Below, in pieces: positions 44,060-54,017 of a DNA stretch of 64,000 nucleotides. The position numbers and the translations under genes are program-made. The stretch spans positions 124,001-188,000 of the forward strand of contig CAVQVI010000016.1 in NCBI GenBank assembly GCA_963717075.1. The letters run 5' to 3'. Positions within the stretch are counted from its first letter, which is position 1; the number at the start of each line of letters is the position of its first letter. The stretch comes from JBGOTP01 sp963717075 (GTDB taxonomy: Bacteria > Acidobacteriota > Vicinamibacteria > Vicinamibacterales > CAVVIG01). The notes below the pieces were generated by a model. It made no database searches and was not told the origin of the DNA. It saw nothing but the letters and a program-made list of their open reading frames with translations.

Positions 44060-45415
44060 CTAGGGCGTCCTGGCAAACGCACCCGCGGGCGGCGCCGTGC
44101 GCCATGCCACGAGCGCACGCAGCGCGGCCAGCGTCCAGACGCCCAGCAGCGCGATGGCGGCGATCCCCCCGGCGCTGGCGAGATCGCTCACGGCGCGTCC
44201 CCGCGCGGTCTGCAACCACATGGCGATGCAGGCCGCGAGCCACGCGGCGCCGGCGATGTGCACCCAGCGCCGTGCGACCTCCACGGGCACGGCCGACCAG
44301 GCGAGCATTAACGCCACGAGCGGCACCGCCTGCACGGCGTGAAAGCCGGCCGCGTGAAGCGGCAGGAGATTCCCCGCCTCGCCGACGAGGCGCCCCTGAT
44401 TGGCGCTGAGCCAGATGCCAACGAGAAATCCTATGAGCATCGACGGGCCGGCCCAGCGCGCCGCAACGACCAGCAACCCGCATCGGCCCTCCGTGCGTGC
44501 CTCGAACGCGCGTGCCGCCAGTGCCACCGAGAGTGTCAAGATCCCGAGCGCCGCGACAAAGAAGATCGAGCCGAAGATCTGGCTTCCCGGCTCGGCCTGT
44601 GAGAAGCGTGGATCGATGCCTCGGAACTGCTGGATCGTTTCGATCCCGAACACGTAGATCAGCAGGCCGACCATCCACTTGCGCCAGCGCCGGTGCGCCG
44701 CTGCGCTGAAACCCGACACGGACAGCCATGGAACGAGCGACAGAACAAACAGTCCCACCGCGACATCGAATGTCGCCGGCTTCATGAGGTCACCCTCGGG
44801 CGGAATCGACGGGCCGCGAACTCCGGCGACGACGAAAGCGACCCCACCCAGGACGATTCCGGCGAGCGTCGTCATCGTGACGCCGCGCTCCTCGCGGAAG
44901 GTTGCGACGATCTGTAGGATCGTTGGAGGCGTATCGGACGCTGCCACCCGCCCCGGCTCGCGGGCACCATCTTCGTCGGCACTAAACGCACGCGCGCCGA
45001 GCCGCGCCACCCGGATTGCAGCGAACGTGATGTACCCGAGAGGACCAAACATCAACGTGAGGAAGAGCAGCGCCGACTGCACCGGCAGCGGCACGTAGCG
45101 TCGGCGCATGTTCTCGTGGTAGATGAGCAGCCCGATCACTTGGTCGAAGGCGAGGATGTGCAGCCACGCGACCCAGGCAATCTCCCGGCGTGCCAGAAGC
45201 CGGGCGACGCCGTCGGCGGTCCCGAAGTCGGCGATGAACCCCGGCCCGAACTGCATCAGCAGCGCGCCGACGCCGAAGGCATAGACCACCGCGATGTAGA
45301 TCGGGAAGAACGCGCTCTCGGCCAACCGGCGCGAGCCACTCCAAGTGGGAAAGAAGATCAGCGGGATCCACCCGATGATGGCGAGCGAAGCGAGCTGGAA
45401 GAGGTTCGAATACAT
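44060..45415 (-). CDS. Polytopic membrane protein with ABA4-like domain
   Basis: 451 residues from the ATG at 45415; an upstream ATG at 45469 is possible. About 12 TM helices. The first 150 residues fit the ABA4-like (DUF4281) family: LASLAIIGWIPLIFFP, WVAWLHILAFDQVIGLLIYHENM and LFLTLMFGPLGYITFAAIRV. The rest is a second, unassigned multi-helix block that may be a DUF-type membrane domain. The function is unknown. In plants ABA4 acts on neoxanthin synthesis, which cannot be assumed here. Confidence 0.7.
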   Translation of the reverse strand: MYSNLFQLASLAIIGWIPLIFFPTWSGSRRLAESAFFPIYIAVVYAFGVGALLMQFGPGFIADFGTADGVARLLARREIAWVAWLHILAFDQVIGLLIYHENMRRRYVPLPVQSALLFLTLMFGPLGYITFAAIRVARLGARAFSADEDGAREPGRVAASDTPPTILQIVATFREERGVTMTTLAGIVLGGVAFVVAGVRGPSIPPEGDLMKPATFDVAVGLFVLSLVPWLSVSGFSAAAHRRWRKWMVGLLIYVFGIETIQQFRGIDPRFSQAEPGSQIFGSIFFVAALGILTLSVALAARAFEARTEGRCGLLVVAARWAGPSMLIGFLVGIWLSANQGRLVGEAGNLLPLHAAGFHAVQAVPLVALMLAWSAVPVEVARRWVHIAGAAWLAACIAMWLQTARGRAVSDLASAGGIAAIALLGVWTLAALRALVAWRTAPPAGAFARTP

Positions 45416-45670
45416 GATGTCCACTCCCGACGGAGTAGCCGACATTCTATGGGATTTCTGCTGGGACACCGGGTGCTGAGAAAGCGTAAGCGAAACCGGG
45501 GATGACCTTTCACCAGTTCTTCGCAGCGTACGCCTGGTTCAGGCCGCCCGATTACCCTAGATAAGTCGCCAAGGGATTTCCGACGTGCGCGACGACTGGT
45601 CGGAAGCGCCTGCGGCATCACAGAGGAGTGATCGCGTCCTTGCGACCCTAACCGCTATACTTCCAGCCGT

Positions 45671-48329
45671 TTGGCTCTAACTCTCGGTACCCGACTCGGC
45701 CACTACGAAATCACCGCGCAGATCGGCGAGGGCGGGATGGGGCAGGTCTATCGCGCGACCGACACCAAGCTGAAGCGTCAAGTCGCGATCAAGATCCTCC
45801 CGCCGTTGCTCGCGGCCGACCCCGAACGTCTGGCGCGGTTTCAGCGCGAAGCCGAGGTCCTCGCCTCCCTCAATCATCCGAACATCGCGATTATTCACGG
45901 GCTGGAGGACGCGGACGGCGTCAAGCGCACTCGTGATGGAACTCGTCGACGGCGACGACCTGTCGCAACGGATTGCGCGCGGCGCGATCCCGATCGACGA
46001 CGCGTTGCCGATTGCGAAACAGATCGCGGAGGCGCTCGAAGCGGCGCATGAGCAGGGCATCATTCATCGCGATCTGAAGCCAGCCAACATCAAGGTGCGC
46101 AGCGACGGTACGGTCAAGGTGCTCGACTTTGGGCTCGCGAAAGCAATGGAGCCAGCGGCCGGCTCGTCGCCGAGCATGTCGATGTCACCCACGATCACGA
46201 CACCCGCCATGACGCAGGCGGGCATGATTCTCGGCACCGCGGCCTACATGAGTCCGGAGCAGGCACGCGGCCGCAAGGTAGACAAGCGCGCCGATGTCTG
46301 GGCGTTCGGTTGCGTGCTCTTCGAAATGCTCACGGGTACGCGCGCCTTTGGCGGCGAGGATGCGACCGAAACGATCGCGGCGGTGGTGAAAGGCGAACCG
46401 CCGCTGAACCTCCTTCCCGTCGAAGTGCACGCCGCGGTACGGGAGCTGTTGAGAGGTTGCCTGGTCAAGGATCCGCAGAAGCGCATCGGCGATATGGCGG
46501 CCGCACGCTTCGTCCTCGATCATCAATCGGCGCTCACACCGCAATCCGTGTCTCACGTCCCATCGCGACAATGGCAGCGCTACGCGATGTACGCAACCGT
46601 TTCGGTGCTGATCCTTGCCGTTCGGTACATTGCCTGGTCGCGATCGTCGCGAGCGCCCGCCTTTCCGGAGTGGCTGAATCAGTCCGCACAGTTCTCCGTC
46701 GATCTGCCGGAGAAGGAGAGGCTCGCCTCGGTCGCTTATCCGGTGGCCCTGTCGTCCGATGGCCGGCATTTGGTCTTTGTCGCGCGCGGCGCTGACGGCA
46801 AGACGAATTTGTGGTTGCGAGAGCTCGACGCGGTCGGTGCGCACATGCTGGCCGGGACCGAAGATGGCCTCGCGCCATTCTGGTCGCCCGACAGTCAGTC
46901 GATCGGGTTCTTCGTGCGCGGCACGCTCAAGCGCATTGCCGCCACGGGCGGCCCGGTGCGCACGGTCATCGACAATGTCAGCGGCGGTGGCACTTGGAAC
47001 AAGGACGACATCATCGTCGTGTCGCGAGGCCAGTCATCGACTACCGATCAGCTTGTGCAGGTGCCAGCGTCCGGCGGCATGCCGAGGACGCTGACGGCAC
47101 TCGATCGCGCGCACAAAGAGACGATTCACCTGTGGCCGCAATTTCTGTCGGACGGCCGGCACTTCGTCTTCCAGGTCGCCGGGTTGGACGATGCGGGCGT
47201 GTATGTGTCGTCACTCGATACCCCGACCGAACGCCGGCGGCTGATCGCCATGGACGCGACCAGCCAGATGTCGACGCTGGTGTTTGCATCCGGCTATCTG
47301 TTCTTCGTGCGCGACGGCGTGCTCATGGCGCAGACGCTGGACGAGAAGGCACTGACGCTGACGGGCGACGCGATTCGGCTGGCTGACGGCGTACAGGCGG
47401 TTGGTGCAGGCCGCTCGGCCTTCTCGGCGTCGCAAAACGGGGTGCTCGTGTACTGGACAGGCGTGCTGGGCAACGTCACCCAGGCAACGTGGATGGGACG
47501 CGATGGCAAGGCACTTGGCGCGCTCGGTGCCTCGGGCGCCTACGGGACGTTGACGTTTTCTCCTGACGGGTCTGCTATCGCGCTGATGCGGCTCGACTCG
47601 AAGGGCGTCCCAGGATTGTGGCTGATGGATGCCACGCGTGGAACACAGACGAAGTTCCCGTTCCAAGGATACGTCCAAGCGCCGGTGTGGTCTCCCGACG
47701 GCGCGCGGATCGCCTTTTCGTCGGGCAATCCACCTCACATTTATATCAAGGCGTCGAGCGGGTCAGGCGCTGAAGAACAGCTTTTCCCTTTTGGCGTTCA
47801 GACAGACGCGCAGTCATGGAGCCCGGATGGGACCTTGCTCGTCTACTCACAGCGCTCGACGGGAAACATCAACACGGACCTGTGGATGGTGACGCTGAAG
47901 GGAGAGCAGAAGCGAACGCCGCTGCTGCAGAGCGATGCGAACGAGAACGGCGGCCGCATTTCCCCGGACGGAAAATGGCTGGCTTATCAATCGAACGAAT
48001 CGGGGCGCAACGAGGTCTACGTTACGAGCTTTCCGCAACCGGCTCGGAAGATACAGATCTCGACATCGGGAGGCACGGCGCCTCGATGGAACAAGAATGG
48101 TCGCGAACTGTTCTTCGAAAGTCTCGATCGGAAGCTGATGGCGGTCACGATGTCCACGAGTCCAACCGCTGACGTCGGTACTCCTCGCGCCCTGTTCGAG
48201 ACGGCAGGACTTGGATACGACGTTGCTCCGGACGGACAACGGTTCCTTGTGCTCATGCCTGCGGCCGATGCGAACCCGCCTCCGCTCACGGTTGTCCTGA
48301 ATTGGCCGGCGCTCGCCAGGCAACATTGA
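45671..48329 (+). CDS. Ser/Thr protein kinase with TolB-like propeller (one frameshift)
   Basis: Kinase domain about residues 10-270: IGEGGMGQVYRA (P-loop), VAIKILPP (Lys), IIHRDLKPANI (catalytic loop), KVLDFGLAKAM (DFG) and AAYMSPEQARGR. Then one TM helix (YAMYATVSVLILAVRYI) and an extracytoplasmic six-blade TolB/WD40-like propeller with repeats such as FSPDGSAIALMRLD, WSPDGARIAFSSG and SPDGKWLAYQSNESG. The start frame runs from TTG at 45671 to about 45926. One extra base shifts it, and the normal continuation ALVMELVDGDDL is in another frame and runs to 48329. Undoing the shift gives a complete Acidobacteriota-type receptor kinase. Confidence 0.88.
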
Positions 48330-48330
48330 C

Positions 48331-48620
48331 ATGCGGCGAGGTCCAACAGGTTGCTGACTTCCCGCTGCAACCGGTCGCGCTCGGCCATCAACCGCGCGCT
48401 CGTATCGGCTTCGCCCTGGTCGACCAACGCCAGCAGTTCGTCGATGAAACGCGTGCCGAGCACTTCGCCCTCGATGAGCGACAGCACGGTGTCGTCGGTC
48501 GCCGCCATCGGCAACGTCAGCGTGTTCGTGCACGTGCCCGGCTTGCGGCGGTGGGTGGCGCAGACGTAGATGCCCTCGACGCGCGGGACCCTCGTCGTCA
48601 GTGGCCTCCACCGCTTCCGG
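48331..48620 (-). pseudogene. Remnant of a large serine recombinase
   Basis: In one minus-strand frame the DNA reads VEGIYVCATHRRKPGTCTN (zinc-binding Cys region) then DDTVLSLIEGEVLGTRFIDE, LLALVDQGEADTSARL and AERDRLQREVSNLLDLAA. This matches the region after the recombinase domain of large serine integrases. The catalytic Ser domain and the C-terminus are missing, and the match ends right at the kinase stop. It is a fossil of an insertion that sat beside the kinase. Confidence 0.7.
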
Positions 48621-48782
48621 CGGCGGCTCCATCACGGCGTTCCCTGGATCGACTCCTGGTGCGTGAGGGACCATGTCGCGCCGTAGCGCCGCGCGAGCCC
48701 CGAGCACGGCGGTTCGTCGCGACTGCACTCACTTCGTCAGCGATGTGTAGCCACTGCGTCGGTGATTGCTCACGCACGAGAT

Positions 48783-48826
48783 CTAGCGAGGCTCCGCCTC
48801 AGACCGTCGAGGCTCCGCCCCGCTAG
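48783..48826. repeat. Inverted repeat with two direct units
   Basis: CTAGCG at 48783 and CGCTAG at 48821 face each other, enclosing two direct copies of GAGGCTCCGCC (48788-48798 and 48809-48819). This could be an old element end. Confidence 0.4.
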
Positions 48827-48843
48827 GCGAACATTCACTACAG

Positions 48844-48858
48844 CCCCGCTGCGCGGGG
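48844..48858. terminator. Short GC hairpin
   Basis: CCCCGC-TGC-GCGGGG gives a six-base perfect stem with a three-base loop. It is followed by TCGTCTTGACC, not a full T-run. Confidence 0.4.
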
Positions 48859-48932
48859 TCGTCTTGACCGGAAAACTTGACTCATGCGGTGCAAGTTTCA
48901 GACGTCAAGACTCTAGTGTCTGATGAACTGTA

Positions 48933-49121
48933 TTATCTGGGCAGATCAATATCTTCCGCGCCGGCATCGAAGAGTATTTTCGCGCATCTGAGCAGGAGTC
49001 GGCCGGCGTCGTGCCATTGATTGGCCTCGATGGCGCGCATGTAGTTACTCAGAGGATATACGTGCATTTGTGTGAAGTTGTGGATGATTGTGCGCACCGA
49101 ATAGAGCCTCGCCCTCAACAC
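48933..49121 (-). CDS. Doubtful small protein, 62 residues
   Basis: A helical-looking frame (AIEANQWHDAGRLLLRCAKI) in lower-GC DNA. No ribosome site and no family are recognised. It may be a fragment of the foreign patch. Confidence 0.2.
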   Translation of the reverse strand: MLRARLYSVRTIIHNFTQMHVYPLSNYMRAIEANQWHDAGRLLLRCAKILFDAGAEDIDLPR

Positions 49122-49355
49122 ATATCGTGCGGTAACACAGCGCAGCCTTCAGCGCTAACGCCGACGATTAACATGTGTTTAGCCGGTTTCATCGCCGCCT
49201 CTACACTGTATTTGCGGTAGTGCACGGATAATTATTATCGAGGCTGTCCAGGACAGCCTCGATCTGAGTCGCCAGCCGCCCTGAAGTTGTTGACTAAAGT
49301 AATCTGGCAGTCGACCTTTCTTAATCGATTTTGGTTTAGCCTTCCCACCTGAAAA

Positions 49356-50543
49356 ATGGACTCTTTCGGGCTATTGGGGATCTGTTTGAACAGACTGTAC
49401 AGTCGAATCGCAAGGTCACACCTCGGCGCGTTAATTGCAGCGTGGGCACTCGGCAGTTGGCACAACGAAGGTATAAGTTTGTCCATTTTCAACGTGACGC
49501 CCCGCGAAGTCGCGCGAGGAGAATTGTCAGGGCTGTTCCAGAAGGGACAAGCGGTTCTTCTCCATCGAGACCCGCGGGTCTCCAGATTGCTTAGATCAGT
49601 GCTGGACTGGCTCGGCCTCAACACCGGGAACGCCAGAGACCGACATTCCTCTTTCGAGATGAACCTACTCGATCTCGCCAGAAATCATCAGGAAGGAAAT
49701 TTCCGAGCGGGCGATATGTTACGTTTCGTGCCTAGTTTGTTTGGCCATTTCGCTCGCAAATTTGTGGTGTGTCGAAGTGCTGACGATCAATCTCTTAAGG
49801 CTTTCCCAAATGCATTCTATTTGCAGGATCGACGAGTTCCTGTGCCTCACGACATCATTGAAGACTCGTGGAATGTGATGTCTGAGGTTTTTCGCAGCGC
49901 GCTGCCAAAGGGCGCACACACGCTAGCTTACGCAGTAGAGGTTGATGTTTTGGTTTATCCTCCTTCCCGTGCTGAGATCGAGAAGCTTCATACCCTGCTG
50001 GCAGATTCTGCTGGTTTTTGGGCACAACTTGGCCATCGCATTGACGCGAATAAAGCAGCAGCAGCCGGTATCTTTGACACGAAAGTCATTAGAGACCTAT
50101 TCTCCGTAACATCTCTGGTACCGGGAATCAACTACTTCGCGCAGGTGCTGAATGAGAGAATGCTCGCATCAAGCGAAAAGTCAGTACCTGACGATCATCG
50201 GATCATCGGCAATCCACACGTCGATATGAAATATGTTACTGGCCTCGCAGGGTGCAGAGATAACGTCCACACCCAGATTTTTTGCCAAAAACGCTGGGTT
50301 CCATTGCCAGTGACGGCAGATACCTTGGCAGTATTTCCTGGCCAGAAAATGAGTTCGTTCGGCGACACGGTTGCGACGCGCCACCGCGTGCTACTCCAGA
50401 ACCCCACCGGCGGCGAGAGAACGGTAAAGAGAAACATCACCTTGAGTCTGTCGATTGTAGACCGTCCAAATCACGCGGCAGAGACAGATTTGCTCGGTGG
50501 CGCAGATTGTCTGCCGGTCTGCGAACAACTCGTTGCTCAGTAA
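49356..50543 (+). CDS. Predicted 2OG-Fe(II) oxygenase (low-GC gene)
   Basis: 395 residues. The C-terminal half has the double-stranded beta-helix iron site: GNPHVDMKYVTGLAG (HxD), then LPVTADTLAVFPGQKMSSFG and TVATRHRVLLQ with the distal His and the 2OG-binding Arg or Lys region. The order and spacing resemble isopenicillin-N-synthase-like members of the 2OG-Fe(II) superfamily. The N-terminus is less clear. Base composition is nearer 50% GC against about 65% for the window, and a recombinase remnant lies upstream, so recent transfer is likely. The ATG at 49356 has no clear ribosome site; a later start is possible. Substrate unknown. Confidence 0.6.
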   Translation: MDSFGLLGICLNRLYSRIARSHLGALIAAWALGSWHNEGISLSIFNVTPREVARGELSGLFQKGQAVLLHRDPRVSRLLRSVLDWLGLNTGNARDRHSSFEMNLLDLARNHQEGNFRAGDMLRFVPSLFGHFARKFVVCRSADDQSLKAFPNAFYLQDRRVPVPHDIIEDSWNVMSEVFRSALPKGAHTLAYAVEVDVLVYPPSRAEIEKLHTLLADSAGFWAQLGHRIDANKAAAAGIFDTKVIRDLFSVTSLVPGINYFAQVLNERMLASSEKSVPDDHRIIGNPHVDMKYVTGLAGCRDNVHTQIFCQKRWVPLPVTADTLAVFPGQKMSSFGDTVATRHRVLLQNPTGGERTVKRNITLSLSIVDRPNHAAETDLLGGADCLPVCEQLVAQ

Positions 50544-50762
50544 TTCTCCGCCCAATTGTGCGTAGATTTCCGACTGGCGCGAATACTCCCTAATTAATTG
50601 AGGACGTTTTTCCGCTGCCGATTAAGTAACCCGGCGAGCGTGCCGATCCCTTGAAAGTTCCACTTGCTCGCGGCGGGTGGCGTGATCGTCACGCGCCCCG
50701 CGACTCGAGTTGAAACACAGTCGAGGAAGACATCGAGAGGGGGCGGACGCGTTCTCGCCGTT

Positions 50763-50779
50763 CTTCCGCCTAGCGGAAG
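50763..50779. repeat. Perfect seven-base-stem hairpin
   Basis: CTTCCGC at 50763-50769 and GCGGAAG at 50773-50779 pair around CTA. It lies 32 bases before the dispersed repeat and could end transcription of the oxygenase gene. Confidence 0.45.
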
Positions 50780-50810
50780 TCGCACGGTGCGGATGCGTGA
50801 ACAGTTGCGT

Positions 50811-50922
50811 GCGACGCGGCGGGGCGTTCGGAGCGGTGGTGCAAGCCACCGACGTGCGGAATCCCACGATGTCACTGTCATCGATGCGCATCGCCGTCGG
50901 TGTCGTCGCCCATGCATGGAAG
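50811..50922. repeat. 112-base dispersed repeat, copy 1
   Basis: It aligns base for base, with about 90% identity, to 54218-54329. Its centre contains a CGGTGG-TGCAAG-CCACCG hairpin (about 50832-50849). Both copies are non-coding and in the same orientation, 3.4 kb apart. Confidence 0.8.
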
Positions 50923-51048
50923 ACTGGAGATCGAAGGATAAAATCGTCACCGGGGGTCTTCAGGGCGACATCGCGGCCCGAGCTGGACGTCGCGGGCTCG
51001 ATCGGCGATAACATTCCAAGATAACCACACGTTCCTGGAGGCCGACCG

Positions 51049-51603
51049 ATGACTCAGAACCAGAGAGCACGTACGTCCTGGTATCGTTTGCCCGTGATAG
51101 TCGCGGCAATGGCTATCTGCTATGTGGCGCCAGGGGTGGCCGACGAACGCGGTCGTCTCACGGAGGACACGCAAAAAGCCACGGCGGCACTGATCAAGCA
51201 CGACCCGAGTCTCAAGGAAGAGATCGCCAAGGCTGCCGGATACGCGATCTTTCCCGGTGTCGGCAAAGGAGGGATTCTTGTCGGTGGTGCCCGTGGCACC
51301 GGTCAAGTGATCTCAGGAGACAAACCGATTGCGAAGACGACCCTGACGCAAGTCACCGTTGGACTGCAGCTTGGGGGACAGAAGTACGTTGAGCTGATTC
51401 TGTTCGAGAACGAGACAGCTCTCAATCGGTTCCTGGAGGGAAAGTTCACGATGGCCGCTCAAGCGAGTGCCGTCGCGGCTGCATCTGGCGCCGCCGCCAA
51501 TGCAAAGTACTCGGATGGGGTGAAGGTCATCACAATGGCGATCGGTGGACTCATGTACGAGGCGAGCGTGGGAGGACAAAAGTTTGGGATTGAGCGGTAC
51601 TGA
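51049..51603 (+). CDS. SYLF/YSC84-type lipid-binding protein
   Basis: 184 residues with a signal peptide (YRLPVIVAAMAICYVAPGVA). Family marks are IAKAAGYAIFPGVGKGGILVGGARGTG, LTQVTVGLQLGGQKYVELILF, FTMAAQASAVAAASGAAA and the C-terminal GLMYEASVGGQKF. SYLF domains bind lipids; the bacterial secreted versions sit at the envelope. GGAGGCCGACCG precedes the ATG. Confidence 0.85.
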   Translation: MTQNQRARTSWYRLPVIVAAMAICYVAPGVADERGRLTEDTQKATAALIKHDPSLKEEIAKAAGYAIFPGVGKGGILVGGARGTGQVISGDKPIAKTTLTQVTVGLQLGGQKYVELILFENETALNRFLEGKFTMAAQASAVAAASGAAANAKYSDGVKVITMAIGGLMYEASVGGQKFGIERY

Positions 51604-51723
51604 TTAGGAGGGCAGAGTGGAGTGCGTCGCCAGGTCATCGCGTTCGGACTTCAGCAAGGCGCGCTTGGCGGACCACCACATCTACAACCGGCGATCGGCG
51701 GACGAGGAACTGAAAGCGCTGCC

Positions 51724-52317
51724 TCAGAAGTAGAAGGTCGCCCCCAGCGTCCACATCGACCCCTTGTAACCCGGAAGCAGCCCGCCGATGAACCCTTCGT
51801 CCTTTTCATCGTCGCCGCCGAAGTCGAGGAATGTGTACCGGTAGTCCACGTGGACGCCGAAGTGCCCGCCGGCGAGGATCTCCAGGCCGCCACCCGCATG
51901 CCAGCCGAACTCCGTCGTGCTGTCGCCCGAATCCTCCGGGCCGTCAATCGGCTCGACCGTGCGCCGGTACCACCCGGGTCCGCCCAGCACGTACGGCGCA
52001 AAACTGCCCTGGGCCAGCCGCACCAGGAGCGATGCCTGGATTGGGGTCTCGATCACTTTCTCGTTGACGAGCTCGAACGACTCGGTATGGCGGTCGAAGG
52101 AAAGCTCGAAGCCCGAACGGCCTCCGATGGCGCGCATGTGAAGACCGAAGAAACGTACCGAATCAACGTCCACATCCACGTCTTGTCTGACCCACGCGAA
52201 GCGCGCGCCAAGCCCGAAACCCTGGGCAGAGACGGGCACGGCCGTGGCCAGCAGCGCGCCGAGGGCGAAGACGGGAACGAAGACGCGGCGCAAAGGCGAC
52301 CGGCTCGCGGATGGCAT
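51724..52317 (-). CDS. Outer-membrane beta-barrel protein
   Basis: 197 residues from the ATG at 52317, with a signal peptide (VFVPVFALGALLATAVPVSAQ). Alternating hydrophobic strands (FGLGARFAWVRQDVDVDVDS, SLLVRLAQGSFAPYVLGGPGWYRR, HFGVHVDYRYTFLDFG) and a final aromatic WTLGATFYF fit an OmpW/OmpA-like eight-strand barrel. It is monocistronic. Confidence 0.78.
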   Translation of the reverse strand: MPSASRSPLRRVFVPVFALGALLATAVPVSAQGFGLGARFAWVRQDVDVDVDSVRFFGLHMRAIGGRSGFELSFDRHTESFELVNEKVIETPIQASLLVRLAQGSFAPYVLGGPGWYRRTVEPIDGPEDSGDSTTEFGWHAGGGLEILAGGHFGVHVDYRYTFLDFGGDDEKDEGFIGGLLPGYKGSMWTLGATFYF

Positions 52318-52610
52318 GGCGGAACTCCGCCCCTGACACGCTCGCGGCAACGACCGGAGGGCTTGCAGAGGCTGTGCGGTCTCTATCGGCGCGAAGCGAG
52401 GGGGACTTCACCAGCGTCAGAACGACGCCCGACGTAAGTGTGGCTGCTTCCGCAAGCAGCTCCGCGAGAAGGGAATCGACGACAGCAGGAGCGGAACACC
52501 GGGTCTTCAGGAGCCGTCGAAGTGAAAAGGGAATTCTAGCGCGACCCTCGGTTCGGCCCGGAGGTCGGCGTTCCATTGTGCGGCACGTTGAAGCAGGCCA
52601 CAGTCTGACG

Positions 52611-53006
52611 CTATCGGCGGCGCGGCACCGGCACGTCAGCTTCCATTGGAACAGTGCGCGATACGTCCACCCAACGCTTGGAATCGACGGTGACGCCAAA
52701 CCGCAGCCGCGTGCGAGACTGCGTCGGTGTCGGCATGTAACTGCACACGTAGTCCCAACCCTGAGCGGCCGATGCGCAGCTAAGGTGGGAATCCGGGGGC
52801 ACCTGCTTAGCCTCTCGCAACATCGATTCGAGGTTGGATGCGCTGAGCTTCGCCTGCCGCCGCGCAAGGTCCGCATCCTGCGTGCGTTTGTTTTGGATCA
52901 ACCAGGACCCAAAGCCAGAGTAGTTGACCACCAATCCCTTCAGGACGTAGACGAGTACAACTCCGAGCAGGACGCGGCGAACCAATTTGAACCTATCGGC
53001 GTTCAC
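52611..53006 (-). CDS. Single-pass membrane protein of unknown function
   Basis: 131 residues. One TM helix near the N-terminus (VRRVLLGVVLVYVLKGLVVNY), then a helical segment and a small domain with two Cys (LSCASAAQGWDYVCSYMPTP) that may form a disulfide in the periplasm. No family is recognised. Confidence 0.55.
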   Translation of the reverse strand: MNADRFKLVRRVLLGVVLVYVLKGLVVNYSGFGSWLIQNKRTQDADLARRQAKLSASNLESMLREAKQVPPDSHLSCASAAQGWDYVCSYMPTPTQSRTRLRFGVTVDSKRWVDVSRTVPMEADVPVPRRR

Positions 53007-53219
53007 GTCCTTTCCCGGTGCAAGCGAAGTGCCGCGCCAGCTGATTCAGTATCAGAGGACGACTTGAAAGTCGATGACGGATTCGTGTCCGCTCGACGAT
53101 TTCTGGCTCCGCCCCAAAGGTCAAGTCGCCCGACCGAACCGGACAATGTAAAAGGGGCTCGCGGGAGGGAAGGCCCGGAAGAACGGACCACACCGGCCTA
53201 GATGTTCCAGGCGCCGATT

Positions 53220-54017
53220 CTAGAACGTCACGCCGTAATAGAGGAACACGTACCGGTTCTTGGTCGCGTTCGAGTCTTCCCAGCTGTCGTTGCCGATGCT
53301 GTAGCCGGCATTGAACAGACCGCTATGTGGAAGCGTGATCGAGATGCCTGGGGTGAAGTAGCCGATACTGTTCTTGCCGCTGAACCAGTCGGCGACGAAA
53401 CTGACTTTGCCGCTCAAGGGCTGTTCGTAGCCAAGAAGCACGCCCCCTCGAGTACCAAGGAAGCCGACCTTGAAAGGGTCGTCTTGTTTGGCGATGACGC
53501 CGTACGGCCCGGCAGTAAATCGAGGGCCATAGTTCCCCGACTTCACCTTCTTGCTGATGTTGCCGTAGAGGTAGGCCCACGCCAACTGCGAGTCTCGACT
53601 GTTCAAGGGAGCGTTCGCGACCACGCCAACGGCAGCCGCCACGCCCCTATCGTCGTTCTTGTAGTACTTCCACTTCAGATTGGGCTGAATATACGCGAGG
53701 TTCGATGGATCCCAGTCACTGTTGTGGTAGATAGGAACGTTGACGCCGACTTCCGCGTCGTGCGGTAAGCCCACCACGAGACGGGGGTTATAGATGATGA
53801 TGCTGGCTCCCGTATCCGGTCCCGGCGCTTGTGGCAGAAAGTCGAGCTCGAAATAGCCCTTCCCCTTCTCCACGGTATCGGTGGTCGGAACATTGAAAAT
53901 CGTCGATTGCGCGCTGGCGCTCTGTGCAACGAGGACAAACAAGAGCGCGATAAACACGGTTGGCGCCAGCGCCAGGGTCTGACCCACTCGAGAAATCCCC
54001 ATGTGTGATTGAGACAC
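53220..54017 (-). CDS. Outer-membrane-type beta protein
   Basis: 265 residues with a signal peptide (PTVFIALLFVLVAQSASAQ). The mature part is rich in alternating strands (KGYFELDFLPQAPGPDTG, NLKWKYYKNDDRGVAAAVGVVANA, GGVLLGYEQPLSGKVSFVADW) and ends in a C-terminal aromatic YVFLYYGVTF, a typical barrel closing strand. It probably forms an outer-membrane channel or transporter-like barrel. Confidence 0.72.
   Translation of the reverse strand: MSQSHMGISRVGQTLALAPTVFIALLFVLVAQSASAQSTIFNVPTTDTVEKGKGYFELDFLPQAPGPDTGASIIIYNPRLVVGLPHDAEVGVNVPIYHNSDWDPSNLAYIQPNLKWKYYKNDDRGVAAAVGVVANAPLNSRDSQLAWAYLYGNISKKVKSGNYGPRFTAGPYGVIAKQDDPFKVGFLGTRGGVLLGYEQPLSGKVSFVADWFSGKNSIGYFTPGISITLPHSGLFNAGYSIGNDSWEDSNATKNRYVFLYYGVTF

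Larger units (their letters stand above)
48330..49355. other. Gene-poor region with recombination debris
   Basis: It holds the serine recombinase remnant (48331-48620), an inverted-repeat patch at 48783-48826, a terminator-like hairpin at 48844-48858 and a doubtful 62-residue frame (48933-49121, minus). GC falls visibly from about 48860 on. Confidence 0.5.
50544..51048. other. Intergenic stretch with hairpin and dispersed repeat
   Basis: No gene is seen. A perfect hairpin CTTCCGC-CTA-GCGGAAG lies at 50763-50779, and the 112-base dispersed repeat copy starts at 50811. Confidence 0.5.
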
